12,058 nucleotides of DNA, taken from contig CAYWTX010000045.1 in the NCBI GenBank assembly GCA_964461295.1, positions 1 to 12,058 of the forward strand. Reading direction: 5' to 3'. Of the stretch, positions 1-5,967 are shown piece after piece. A model generated the notes under the pieces. That model did not search any database and was not told where the DNA came from. It saw only the letters and a list, made by a program, of their open reading frames with translations. Source of the stretch: CAYWTX01 sp964461295 (lineage in GTDB: Bacteria > Planctomycetota > Phycisphaerae > SM23-33). Numbering within the stretch: the first letter of the stretch is position 1; every line of letters starts with the position of its first letter. The translations under genes and the position numbers were made by a program.

Positions 1-91
1 AAACCTCCCCCATCGTCAGTCCAGCCTTCAGCAGTTCGACCGCTCGCCGCCGTCGATGCTCCAACGTCTTCGCCGAACCATGTGGTCTCAT
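1..91 (-). CDS. IS630-type transposase, N-terminal start (partial, runs off window)
   Basis: About 30 codons are visible on the minus strand from an ATG at 91-89 to the window edge. The protein starts MRPHGSAKTLEHRRRRAVEL and continues into a segment reading LLKAGLTMGEV. This basic start followed by a short helix-turn-helix (ELLKAG-LTMGEV) is what I know from the first DNA-binding domain of IS630/Tc1-like transposases and their winged-helix relatives. The catalytic DDE domain lies outside the window. No good Shine-Dalgarno sequence precedes the ATG. The flank at 92-160 is markedly more AT-rich than the rest of the window, as expected near the end of an insertion element, but with only one end visible I cannot define its terminal repeat. 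A standalone winged-helix fragment is the main alternative. Confidence 0.65.
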   Translation of the reverse strand, partial: MRPHGSAKTLEHRRRRAVELLKAGLTMGEV

Positions 92-124
92 ACACCATAC
101 ATCGGCATTCTCGTTACATTACTT

Positions 125-137
125 TTGCGAAACGCAA
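125..137. repeat. Small perfect palindrome TTGCG-AAA-CGCAA
   Basis: A 5-bp inverted repeat (TTGCG / CGCAA) around an AAA centre sits in the AT-rich stretch between the divergent IS630-type transposase and the fucosidase remnant. It could be a binding site for the transposase or for a fucosidase regulator, or part of the insertion-element end. Five-base arms are short, so chance is possible. Confidence 0.35.
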
Positions 138-177
138 TAACTGGCCAGGAAGACCCGAACAAAGGAGAGCAGACGCC

Positions 178-578
178 ATGAGCGCATCCATTCCGGTAAA
201 GTACCATGGCATTTTGCCCGGCATCAATCCCGCCAGCCGGCATGACCCCGCCTTGGCCTGGTTCCGCGAGGCGCGGATGGGGATGTTCATCCATTTCGGT
301 CTGTGGGCAGGAGTGACCCGCACCGAGCACGGCCAGTAAGGCTATGGGGACCGGTATCTGGAATACGAGGCCCTGGCCAAGACGTGGAACCCCAGCGATC
401 TGGATGTCGAGCAGTGGATTGACGTGGCCGTCAGCGCGGGATGCCGGTACGTCACGTTCGTGGCCAAACATCTGGACGGCTTCTGCCTCTGGGACACCGC
501 CACGACCGATTTCAGGGTCACCAACACGCCGTTTCAGCGAGACCTGTTGCGCGAGGTAAGCGAGGCCGCCCGGCGGTG
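178..578 (+). pseudogene. Alpha-L-fucosidase (GH29) remnant: in-frame stop, then truncated by an insertion element
   Basis: GH29 enzymes release terminal L-fucose from glycans and are usually exported or periplasmic. The frame opens at ATG 178, preceded by AAAGGAG. It gives the typical N-terminal signature ALAWFREARMGMFIHFGLW, then hits TAA at 337-339. The same frame continues past the stop with family-typical sequence: YLEYEALAKTWNPSDLD, then YVTFVAKHLDGFCLWD and NTPFQRDLLREV. This matches the GH29 region normally reading AKHHDGFCLWDS...NTP.GRD. Homology ends at about codon 133, exactly where the insertion-element end TAGTGGTCCAGC begins (579). The family is normally about 400-500 residues, so most of the barrel, including the catalytic nucleophile region, is absent. 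There are two independent lesions, so the gene is dead. The stop could also be read through or be a sequence error, but the truncation stands regardless. Confidence 0.85.
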
Positions 579-861
579 TAGTGGTCCAGCGACTTTCGGC
601 CCGCACAGCCCACGAACAGGTTTGGGGGTCTTGACAGCATGGAGCCGCGTGGTAAGCTATGTCCTCAGCGACAGTAACGACGCTCAGGAGGCCTACCGTT
701 GCCCGACCATCAGTTGCCAGACATCCCGCTGCCTCCCGGATGGGCCAGGAACGTCAAGTCGGCGGTCCTGCACGCCATCTCTCTGGCCCACTTCGCTATC
801 GTGGCGACCCGCGGCTGGGCTGCCAACAGCATCAACGCACGCGTCAGACTCACGGCCGAGA
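579..861 (+). mobile_element. Insertion-element remnant, copy A (left end plus transposase start)
   Basis: The 267 bp from 579 to 845 align without net length change to 7818-8084 in the same orientation. Both copies start TAGTGGTCCAGCGACTT, share an AGGAGG ribosome-binding site, and share a long near-identical block around AACGTCAAGTCGGCGGTC. The common left boundary defines one terminus of an insertion element. In this copy similarity to a transposase lasts to about 861 (residues RLTAE) and then stops, close to the 3' end of the convergent gene at 898. No matching right end is visible, so this is a 5' relic. It abuts the fucosidase fragment directly and is the likely cause of its truncation. 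Confidence 0.75.
699..861 (+). pseudogene. DDE transposase N-terminal fragment (copy A)
   Basis: The frame starts at TTG 699, eight bases after AGGAGG (685-690), and encodes about 54 recognisable residues including WARNVKSAVLHAISLAHFA and RGWAANSINARVRLTAE. This N-terminal block resembles integrase-core transposases common in Planctomycetota, where it is followed by a helix-turn-helix and a DDE catalytic domain. Neither is present. After RLTAE the open frame continues to 965 with unrelated sequence that overlaps the end of the minus-strand gene. By eye, 41 of the first 49 residues match copy B. The family assignment rests on memory of the conserved block. Confidence 0.65.
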
Positions 862-897
862 CCGGCCCACGGATGACGCTGTTCTGGTCCTTCCGGA

Positions 898-1605
898 TCA
901 GGCCAGCCTGTACCTGCTCCCCCTCTGGCCTTCAACGCTCTCCCGCTTCAGCTTGCCGTCCTTGACGAGCCTGGTCAGCGTGTTGTCGGCCGTGCCGCCC
1001 CGCCCATCCTTCTTCCATGCCTCGTTGATCTCAGCCGTGGTGAGGGCCTTGCCGCCTGCCAGCAGGCCGAGGATCATCTGATCGCCGGTCTGGCTGAATG
1101 TGCCCCGCTTGGCAGGGGTTTTGGCGGCGGGCTTCGCCGCCATCGCAGCTTTCGCCACCAGCTTCCCCGACTTCCTTCCCGGCTTGCCCTTGATGCCGTA
1201 GACGCCTCGGTCAAGCTTCTTGAAGCCCTTGCCCAAGACGGCCATGATCGGCTTGTAGATAGAGTCCGCCTTCGTCGGGTAGCCAGCAGCCAAGACCTTC
1301 GCCTCGATCTCCTTGATGCCGAGGCCCTTCGAGACAGCGGCCAGCACTTCCCTGACGTACTCGACCAGCGGCTTGCCCGTTGCCCGCTTGGCCTTCGGTT
1401 TCGCCCCACGCTTCTTGCCAGCCTTCGGGGCTTCACCGGCAGGCTTCTCAGCCTTCGGGGCTTCGCCGGCAATCCCCTCAATTTCGGCGATCTGCCTGCT
1501 AAGGGCATCTCGCTGCGCCTTGAGGGCGTCCAGCTTCCCCGTGCGGCGTTCGATTTCGTCCCTGAGTGCGGCGATGGAGACGCTGCTGAGTGCGATGCGC
1601 GGCAT
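898..1605 (-). CDS. Nucleoid-type DNA-binding protein: coiled coil, Lys/Ala-rich linkers, HARE-like and winged helix-turn-helix domains
   Basis: The protein has 235 residues. Residues about 10-45 form a predicted coiled coil (LRDEIERRTGKLDALKAQRD). Residues 46-77 are Lys/Ala/Pro-rich with two near-identical AGEAPKA repeats. Residues 78-138 look like a HARE-HTH/HB1-ASXL-type helix-turn-helix (LVEYVREVLAAVSKGLGIKE ... LDRGVYGIK). Residues 139-168 are another Lys/Ala-rich linker, and 170-235 look like a second winged helix (ALTTAEINEAW ... TLTRLVKDGKLKRE ... SRYRLA). The start at 1605 has AAAGGA seven to eight bases upstream. It lies 22 bp behind the HU gene on the same strand, so the two are probably one transcript. 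The composition resembles histone-H1-like bacterial chromatin proteins. My inference is DNA bridging or compaction, with transcription regulation as an alternative. I do not recognise a named family for the full length. Confidence 0.75.
   Translation of the reverse strand: MPRIALSSVSIAALRDEIERRTGKLDALKAQRDALSRQIAEIEGIAGEAPKAEKPAGEAPKAGKKRGAKPKAKRATGKPLVEYVREVLAAVSKGLGIKEIEAKVLAAGYPTKADSIYKPIMAVLGKGFKKLDRGVYGIKGKPGRKSGKLVAKAAMAAKPAAKTPAKRGTFSQTGDQMILGLLAGGKALTTAEINEAWKKDGRGGTADNTLTRLVKDGKLKRESVEGQRGSRYRLA
1420..1471. repeat. 30-bp tandem repeat inside the Lys/Ala-rich linker
   Basis: Two copies of a unit beginning AGCCTTCGGGGCTTC occur at 1420-1449 and from 1450 on (matching for about 22 bp). 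They encode the repeated AGEAPKA segments of the minus-strand DNA-binding protein. The unit is a multiple of three, so linker length can change without breaking the frame. Confidence 0.8.
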
Positions 1606-1627
1606 TGGTGTTCCTTTCTTGGGCGGT

Positions 1628-1945
1628 TTACTTCGCCATGTCCTTGAGGGCCTTGAGGGGCCGAACCTTGATAACCTTTCGGGCTGGCTTGGCGGCGAAG
1701 ATCTGCTCCTGCTTCGTAAACGGATTGATGCCCTTGCGCTTCGGGGTCGCGGGCTTGAGGATGACCATGATCTTCAGCAGGCCCGGCAGAGCGAAGACGC
1801 CAGAGCCTTTCTTGCCCACGGCGGCTTTGATCTGGCCGGAAAGGGCATCGAACACGGACGCCACCTGCTTGCGGGAAAGCTGCGTGGCCTGTGCGATGTT
1901 GGACAGAATCTCACTCTTCGTTGCGGGCTTAGCACTCTTCGCCAT
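1628..1945 (-). CDS. HU-family DNA-binding protein
   Basis: HU proteins are small basic dimers that bend and compact DNA. The start is ATG at 1945, preceded by AAAGGAG; a longer open frame to 2032 lacks such a site. The product has 105 residues. Residues 9-45 give the helical dimerisation part (TKSEILSNIAQATQLSRKQV). The strand region (FALPGLLKIMVILKPATPKR) leads to the arm, where GINPFTKQEQIF replaces the classic arm motif with its conserved NP. The C-terminus KVIKVRPLKALKDMAK matches the usual HU ending. It is more lysine-rich than E. coli HU, as in many planctomycete relatives. It precedes the coiled-coil DNA-binding gene by 22 bp, giving a two-gene chromatin operon. Confidence 0.87.
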   Translation of the reverse strand: MAKSAKPATKSEILSNIAQATQLSRKQVASVFDALSGQIKAAVGKKGSGVFALPGLLKIMVILKPATPKRKGINPFTKQEQIFAAKPARKVIKVRPLKALKDMAK

Positions 1946-2003
1946 TCTGCTGCTCCTTTGAGTGGTTAGAAGATCACAGGAACCAGTCGTCCATGACGGC
2001 GTT

Positions 2004-2032
2004 ATCCTACGGGGGAGAACCTGCAAGGGCAA
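2004..2032 (-). promoter_or_regulatory. Candidate promoter of the HU operon
   Basis: Read on the minus strand: TTGCCC (2032-2027), 17-bp spacer, TAGGAT (2009-2004). Each hexamer matches the sigma-70 consensus at four of six positions, and the site lies about 58 bases before the HU start codon. It is placed between the HU gene and the upstream gene ending at 2092, which supports a separate transcript for the chromatin operon. Organism-specific consensus is unknown. Confidence 0.4.
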
Positions 2033-2091
2033 GAGGTGCCCGACAGAGATGCTCGTGCATTCCGCCCCGGCGCCGTTCTCCCAAGAACGCT

Positions 2092-2550
2092 CTACAGAAT
2101 CTCTATCCGCCTATGTCGTAGCCGCATGACTTTCCAGAAGCCTTCGCTCCAATCCATGACGACAACCGCCCGCCATCCTTTCGGCAAAGCGTTCATCACG
2201 GCCTCGACCATCCGCGCCCCGCACCCTTTGACGGCAGACGTGATCTCGTAGAAATGGATTTCCTTGTGTTCCTCATCCAAGATCAGCGAGACGCCCGCGG
2301 CCGTGGGATGCCCCGGCTTGGTAACGGGACATCTCTGGGTGCCACAGGCCTCGCCAGAGGCCGAGAGGAAACCCGGGGTCACCTTCACGATCCGCACTGT
2401 CTCGATTCCTGCGAGGTTCTCCGCAATTCGTGTGACAACAGGGGGGACGGGACGAGCCCGTCTGCTGATAACCACTTCAGCCCGCTGCTTCGCGCAGCCA
2501 CGAGGTGTCTGCATCTCCTTCATCGAGATCTTCCGACTGCAATTGGTCAT
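2092..2550 (-). CDS. Uncharacterised 152-residue protein, weakly GNAT-like C-terminus, coupled to recD2
   Basis: The start ATG (2550-2548) overlaps the recD2 stop in an ATGA arrangement, which argues that the frame is real and translated by coupling. The N-terminal 40 residues are basic. Residues 48-60 (GIETVRIVKVTPGF) and 86-105 (GVSLILDEEHKEIHFYEITS) look like beta strands. Residues 108-125 (KGCGARMVEAVMNALPKG) resemble the glycine-rich loop and helix of a GNAT acetyltransferase, followed by a strand (WRAVVVMDW) and a hydrophobic FWKVM. Three cysteines (C4, C19, C69) plus C74 and C110 have no obvious metal-binding spacing. The GNAT reading is an inference; I do not recognise the family. RecD2 is not usually accompanied by such a gene, so function cannot be read from context. 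Confidence 0.6.
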   Translation of the reverse strand: MTNCSRKISMKEMQTPRGCAKQRAEVVISRRARPVPPVVTRIAENLAGIETVRIVKVTPGFLSASGEACGTQRCPVTKPGHPTAAGVSLILDEEHKEIHFYEITSAVKGCGARMVEAVMNALPKGWRAVVVMDWSEGFWKVMRLRHRRIEIL

Positions 2551-3968
2551 GAGGCGTTCCCCGCATCCGAACGGGCATTCTGCCGCATCGGAGCGAGGCC
2601 GCCGCCAGCCGCCTGAAGCGGCTGCTTCAGCAGCGTCACCCGCTGGCGGGCGTCCATGTTCTTGACGGCGATGGCCAGGGCTTTCAGCGTGCCCACCAGC
2701 ACCACCAGCTTGCGCGAGCGCGTGGTGGCGGTGTAGATCAGGTTGCGTTGGAGCATCATGTAGTGCTGCGTGTGGATGGGCAGGACCACCACGGGATATT
2801 CGCTGCCCTGGCTCTTGTGGACGGTGGTGGCGTAGGACAGATGCAACTCGTCCAGCTCGTTGAAATCGTACTTCACGGGGCGGCCGTCGAAGCGGACCGT
2901 CATCTCCTGCTCCACCTCGTCGATCTTGGCCACGCGGCCGATGTCGCCGTTGAACACGTCCTTGTCGTAGTCGTTGACCATCTGCATGACCTTGTCGCCC
3001 ACGCGGAACGTCCAGCCGTATCGCTGGATGCCCGCCTGCCGGGCAATCAGGCTTTCGGCAAGGTTCTTCTCGGCTGAGTCCAGGCCCGCCAGGAAAACGG
3101 CTGGCAGCGGCCCGGCGTCGCTGTCCAACGTGCGAGCGACGATGCGCTTGTCCTTGAGCAGGTACTCCACGGCCGTCTGGATGATCTCGTCGGGGATCTC
3201 CAGGAGTTTGACGGCCATGGCGACGAGTTCCTCCCGGCCGTAGCCGCAGTGGCCTTCGCCGGTCAACTCCTGGAGCGTGTATTCCACGCCGGCCCGGGCG
3301 CGCAGGTCGGACTGCTTTCCGATGCCCACGCTCTCGGCGATCACATCGGCCGTCTTGAAGCCGATGCCCTGGATATCGCGGGCCAGGCGGTACGGGTCCT
3401 GGCGGACCTTCTCGATGGCCTCGTTGCCATAGGCCTTGAAGATGCGGAACGCCCGACTGGTGCTGACCTTGTGGCCGTGCAGGAAGACCATGATCTCCCG
3501 GATGGCCTTCTGCTCTGCCCACGCCTCGGCGATCTTCTTCTTCCGCGTGGGCCCGATGCCGTCCACGTAGGTGAGGCTGTGCGGGTCGGCGTCGATGATC
3601 TCGAAGGTCCGCTCCCTGAACGCCTTCACGACCCGGCCGGCCAGGACCGGGCCGATGCCCTTGATCATGCCGCTAGCCAGGTACTTCTCGATGCCCTCGA
3701 CGGTAGTCGGAGGCATGGTGCGAGGGATTTCGGCTCTGAACTGCTGGCCGTACTCCTTGTTGACGATCCATCGCCCTTGGGCCTCCAGGCATTCTCCGGC
3801 ACGGACTTCCGGCAGCGTGCCGACCACGGTCACCAGATCGCGATGGCCGCGAGCCTTGATGCGCAGCACGCAGAAGCCGCTCTCGTCGTTGTGGAAGGTG
3901 ACGCGCTCGACGAGGCCACCGATCGTTTCGGCAGGTTTCTGGGGCTGGGGCCGCATGGGGCTCAACAT
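2547..3968 (-). CDS. recD2: RecD2-type helicase with an in-frame deletion of the central ATPase core
   Basis: RecD2 is a 5'-3' superfamily 1B DNA helicase of recombination and repair. The start at 3968 is chosen because GGAGG lies seven bases upstream; an in-frame ATG exists at 4067. The product has 473 residues against roughly 720-740 for the family. N-terminal OB-like region: TIGGLVERVTFHNDESGFCV (residues 15-34). Helix-hairpin-helix motifs: KGIGPVLAGRVVKAF (103-117), VDGIGPTRKKKIAEAW (135-150) and IQGIGFKTADVIA (199-211). The helicase C-terminus is also present: RYGWTFRVGDKVMQ, NDYDKDVFNGDIG, motif V (YATTVHKSQGSEYP, 379-392), QHYMMLQRNLIYTATTR. Missing, between about residues 305 and 316, is everything carrying Walker A (GGPGTGKT), Walker B and motifs III-IV, roughly 220-250 residues. 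The frame is preserved across the join. It cannot be an active ATPase as it stands, but DNA-binding or protein-binding parts remain. Confidence 0.85.
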   Translation of the reverse strand: MLSPMRPQPQKPAETIGGLVERVTFHNDESGFCVLRIKARGHRDLVTVVGTLPEVRAGECLEAQGRWIVNKEYGQQFRAEIPRTMPPTTVEGIEKYLASGMIKGIGPVLAGRVVKAFRERTFEIIDADPHSLTYVDGIGPTRKKKIAEAWAEQKAIREIMVFLHGHKVSTSRAFRIFKAYGNEAIEKVRQDPYRLARDIQGIGFKTADVIAESVGIGKQSDLRARAGVEYTLQELTGEGHCGYGREELVAMAVKLLEIPDEIIQTAVEYLLKDKRIVARTLDSDAGPLPAVFLAGLDSAEKNLAESLIARQAGIQRYGWTFRVGDKVMQMVNDYDKDVFNGDIGRVAKIDEVEQEMTVRFDGRPVKYDFNELDELHLSYATTVHKSQGSEYPVVVLPIHTQHYMMLQRNLIYTATTRSRKLVVLVGTLKALAIAVKNMDARQRVTLLKQPLQAAGGGLAPMRQNARSDAGNAS

Positions 3969-4071
3969 ACCCAAGCCTCCGGAATCTCCTGCGCCTGTAA
4001 TCTTGCACCCAAGGTCGGCGCGGCGATAATCTGAGGCACGGCGAGGCCGTCGGGTACCGGCCGCCACCGGA

Positions 4072-4215
4072 ATGGGAACCTACCAGATGGGGCTGTTCGA
4101 CAGGTTCTTCGGCCCGCCCAAACCAGAGGCCTTCGCCCGGATGGTCATGGCCGCGCTGCAGCTCGGTGGACGGCCTCGCCAGCCGTGCGGATTCCTGCTA
4201 GAATGCCAGCCATGA
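4072..4215 (+). pseudogene. 47-codon gene start remnant (MGLFDRFFGPP...)
   Basis: A short frame starts at ATG 4072, or more likely at the second ATG at 4087. It encodes GLFDRFFGPPKPEAFARMVM AALQLGG, an opening I associate with conserved planctomycete hypothetical proteins that continue for several hundred residues. After AALQLGG the sequence (RPRQPCGFLLECQP) no longer looks like such a protein and the frame stops at 4213-4215. That stop overlaps the DUF1846 start as ATGA. The simplest reading is a 5' remnant of a deleted gene. A true small leader peptide coupled to the downstream gene is the alternative. Confidence 0.45.
4176..4204 (+). promoter_or_regulatory. Candidate promoter for the DUF1846 gene, implying a leaderless start
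   Basis: TCGCCA (4176-4181), 17-bp spacer, TAGAAT (4199-4204): four of six and five of six matches to the sigma-70 hexamers. Transcription would start about seven bases further, at or next to the ATG at 4212. No Shine-Dalgarno sequence precedes that ATG, which agrees with a leaderless transcript. It is based on consensus matching only. Confidence 0.35.
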
Positions 4216-5792
4216 TCCACACTACGACAGATCCTGACGGCGCGACTGCGGCCAAGCAGGGATGCCTCTGGGCACCGGCCGCGACAGGATTCGACAATGG
4301 GCGCTACTTGACGGAGCAGACGGCCGCCATCAGGAGGCGGGTGACGGAGACCTCAGGCAAGTTGTACCTGGAGTTCGGCGGCAAGCTGGTCTTCGATTAT
4401 CACGCGGCGCGGGTGTTGCCGGGATACGACCCCAACGTTAAGATGCGCCTGCTCCAGCAACTGACGGCGGACGCGGATATCATCCTGTGCATCTATGCGG
4501 GCCACATCGAGCATCGCAAGGTTCGCGCGGATTTCGGGATCACCTACGATTCCGACGCCTTCAAGCTGATTGACGACATCCGCGACTGGGGGCTGGACGT
4601 ATCGGCGGTGGTGATCACACGCTTTGAGGGGCAGGCCGGCGCGATCGCGTTCCAGAACAAACTTCAGCGCCGCGGCATCCGCACGGTGGTGCATCGTCCC
4701 ATCGAGGGCTACCCGGCCGACGTGGACAGGATCGTAAGCGAGCGCGGCTACGGCGCCAATCCGTTCATCGAAACAGGCAAGCCGCTCGTCGTCGTTACCG
4801 GTCCAGGGCCCAACAGCGGCAAGATGGCGACCTGTCTGTCGCAAATCTACCACGAGCACTTGGGCGGCCGAACGGCCGGATACGCCAAGTTCGAGACCTT
4901 CCCCATCTGGAACCTGCCGCTGCGGCATCCGGTCAACGTCGCCTATGAGGCCGCGACCGCGGACATCAGGGACTTCAACCTCGTGGACCCGTTTCACCTC
5001 GAGGCGTACGGCGAGACCGTCGTCAACTACAATCGTGACGTGGAGAGCTTCCCGGTCCTGCGAGCTATCCTGGAACGCATCACGCGTGCCGGCCAGCTGT
5101 ACCGGTCGCCGACGGACATGGGGGTTAACCGAGCGGGCTTCGCCATCGCCAGTGACGAACTGGTCCGAAAGGCGGCTGTGCAGGAGGTCATCCGGCGCCG
5201 GTTCCGCTACACGTGCGAGCATGCCATGGGCATGGTCGACCCTCAGACGGTCGAACGTATTGAACTGCTTATGAAGGAACTGGATGCCCGCCCGGAGGAT
5301 CGACCTCCTGTGCTGCCGGCGCGTCAGGCGGCCGAGCTGGCGCAAGGCGCCACCAATAAGGGCCATGCAGGCGTCCTGTGCGGCGCGGCGATCCAGCTTC
5401 CGAACAGCAGCGTGGTAACCGGCATCAACTCGCCCTTGATGCACGCCGCCAGCAGCGCCGTGTTGAACGCGATCAAGTCGCTCGCCGGCATCCCCGCCAA
5501 ACTGGACCTCTTGTCGCCGATGATCATCCAGTCCATCGCCACTTTGAAGCAGGACATCATGCAGCGCAAGACCGTAAGCCTGGACCTTGAGGAAACGTTG
5601 ATCGCCCTGTCCATCGCGGCCACGGCCAGCCCGACGGCGGAACTGGCGGTCGCGCAGTTGAGCCAGCTTCGCAGGTGCGAGATGCATATGACACACATTC
5701 CAACCCCGGGTGACGACACCGGGTTGCGCCGGCTTGGCCTGAATCTCACCTGTGACCCGCACTTCTCTACAAGTAGCCTGTTTGTGGTGTGA
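4212..5792 (+). CDS. DUF1846 domain-containing protein
   Basis: The protein has 526 residues from the ATG at 4212. Upstream in-frame starts at 4203 (ATG) and 4185 (GTG) are possible, but conserved sequence only begins at GFDNGRYLTEQ. The whole length matches the DUF1846 family as I know it: LYLEFGGKLVFDYHAARVLP near the start, then CIYAGHIEHRKVRADFGITY and RGIRTVVHRPIEGYPADVD. It continues with FETFPIWNLPLRHPVN, DPFHLEAYGETVVNYNRDVE and GAAIQLPNSSVVTGINSPLM. A glycine-rich segment GPGPNSGKMATCLSQ resembles a P-loop but has M where Walker A has S/T. The family has no established biochemical role. It is intact and directly upstream of the GMP-synthetase-like and HisF-like genes on the same strand (175-bp gap), so a shared pathway is plausible but unproven. 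Family identity is secure. Confidence 0.93.
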   Translation: MIHTTTDPDGATAAKQGCLWAPAATGFDNGRYLTEQTAAIRRRVTETSGKLYLEFGGKLVFDYHAARVLPGYDPNVKMRLLQQLTADADIILCIYAGHIEHRKVRADFGITYDSDAFKLIDDIRDWGLDVSAVVITRFEGQAGAIAFQNKLQRRGIRTVVHRPIEGYPADVDRIVSERGYGANPFIETGKPLVVVTGPGPNSGKMATCLSQIYHEHLGGRTAGYAKFETFPIWNLPLRHPVNVAYEAATADIRDFNLVDPFHLEAYGETVVNYNRDVESFPVLRAILERITRAGQLYRSPTDMGVNRAGFAIASDELVRKAAVQEVIRRRFRYTCEHAMGMVDPQTVERIELLMKELDARPEDRPPVLPARQAAELAQGATNKGHAGVLCGAAIQLPNSSVVTGINSPLMHAASSAVLNAIKSLAGIPAKLDLLSPMIIQSIATLKQDIMQRKTVSLDLEETLIALSIAATASPTAELAVAQLSQLRRCEMHMTHIPTPGDDTGLRRLGLNLTCDPHFSTSSLFVV

Positions 5793-5967
5793 CAGGTGCG
5801 TTCGCCCCCGAAAGGTGGACTAGGTGCCGACCTGGGGCGGTGAGCCTTAGGTCCGCCTTGTGCGAGCCGGTTTGTGGTGGAAAAACGCTGGTCGGGCTGG
5901 TATACCGCCGGCCGCATGATCCGGATGGACGTTCACAAGGGCCGCTGACACCAACGAAGGAAAGAAG
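5793..5967 (+). other. 175-bp intergenic gap between the DUF1846 and ATP-pyrophosphatase genes
   Basis: I see no gene, no convincing sigma-70 promoter pair, no U-tract terminator and no purine-riboswitch core here. The word GTTTGTGGTG recurs (about 5778 and 5870), and there is a GGTATACC palindrome near 5900. The gap is long for a tight operon, so the downstream pair may have its own promoter of unrecognised type. Confidence 0.5.

Noticed and set aside
2074..2089. Hairpin with 6-bp stem behind the GNAT-like gene
   Set aside because: No U-tract follows on the minus strand and the stem is short, so I do not call a terminator.
2551..3522. Upstream part of a 476-codon minus-strand frame
   Set aside because: It overlaps recD2 on the same strand in another frame and is arginine/glycine-rich nonsense; only the part from 2550 down to 2092 is kept as a gene.
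4353..5762. Long minus-strand open frame (469 codons)
   Set aside because: It is antisense to the well-recognised DUF1846 gene, has no family signature, and owes its openness to high GC at third codon positions.
5793..5967. Purine riboswitch ahead of the GuaA-like gene
   Set aside because: The conserved purine-riboswitch core words are absent.
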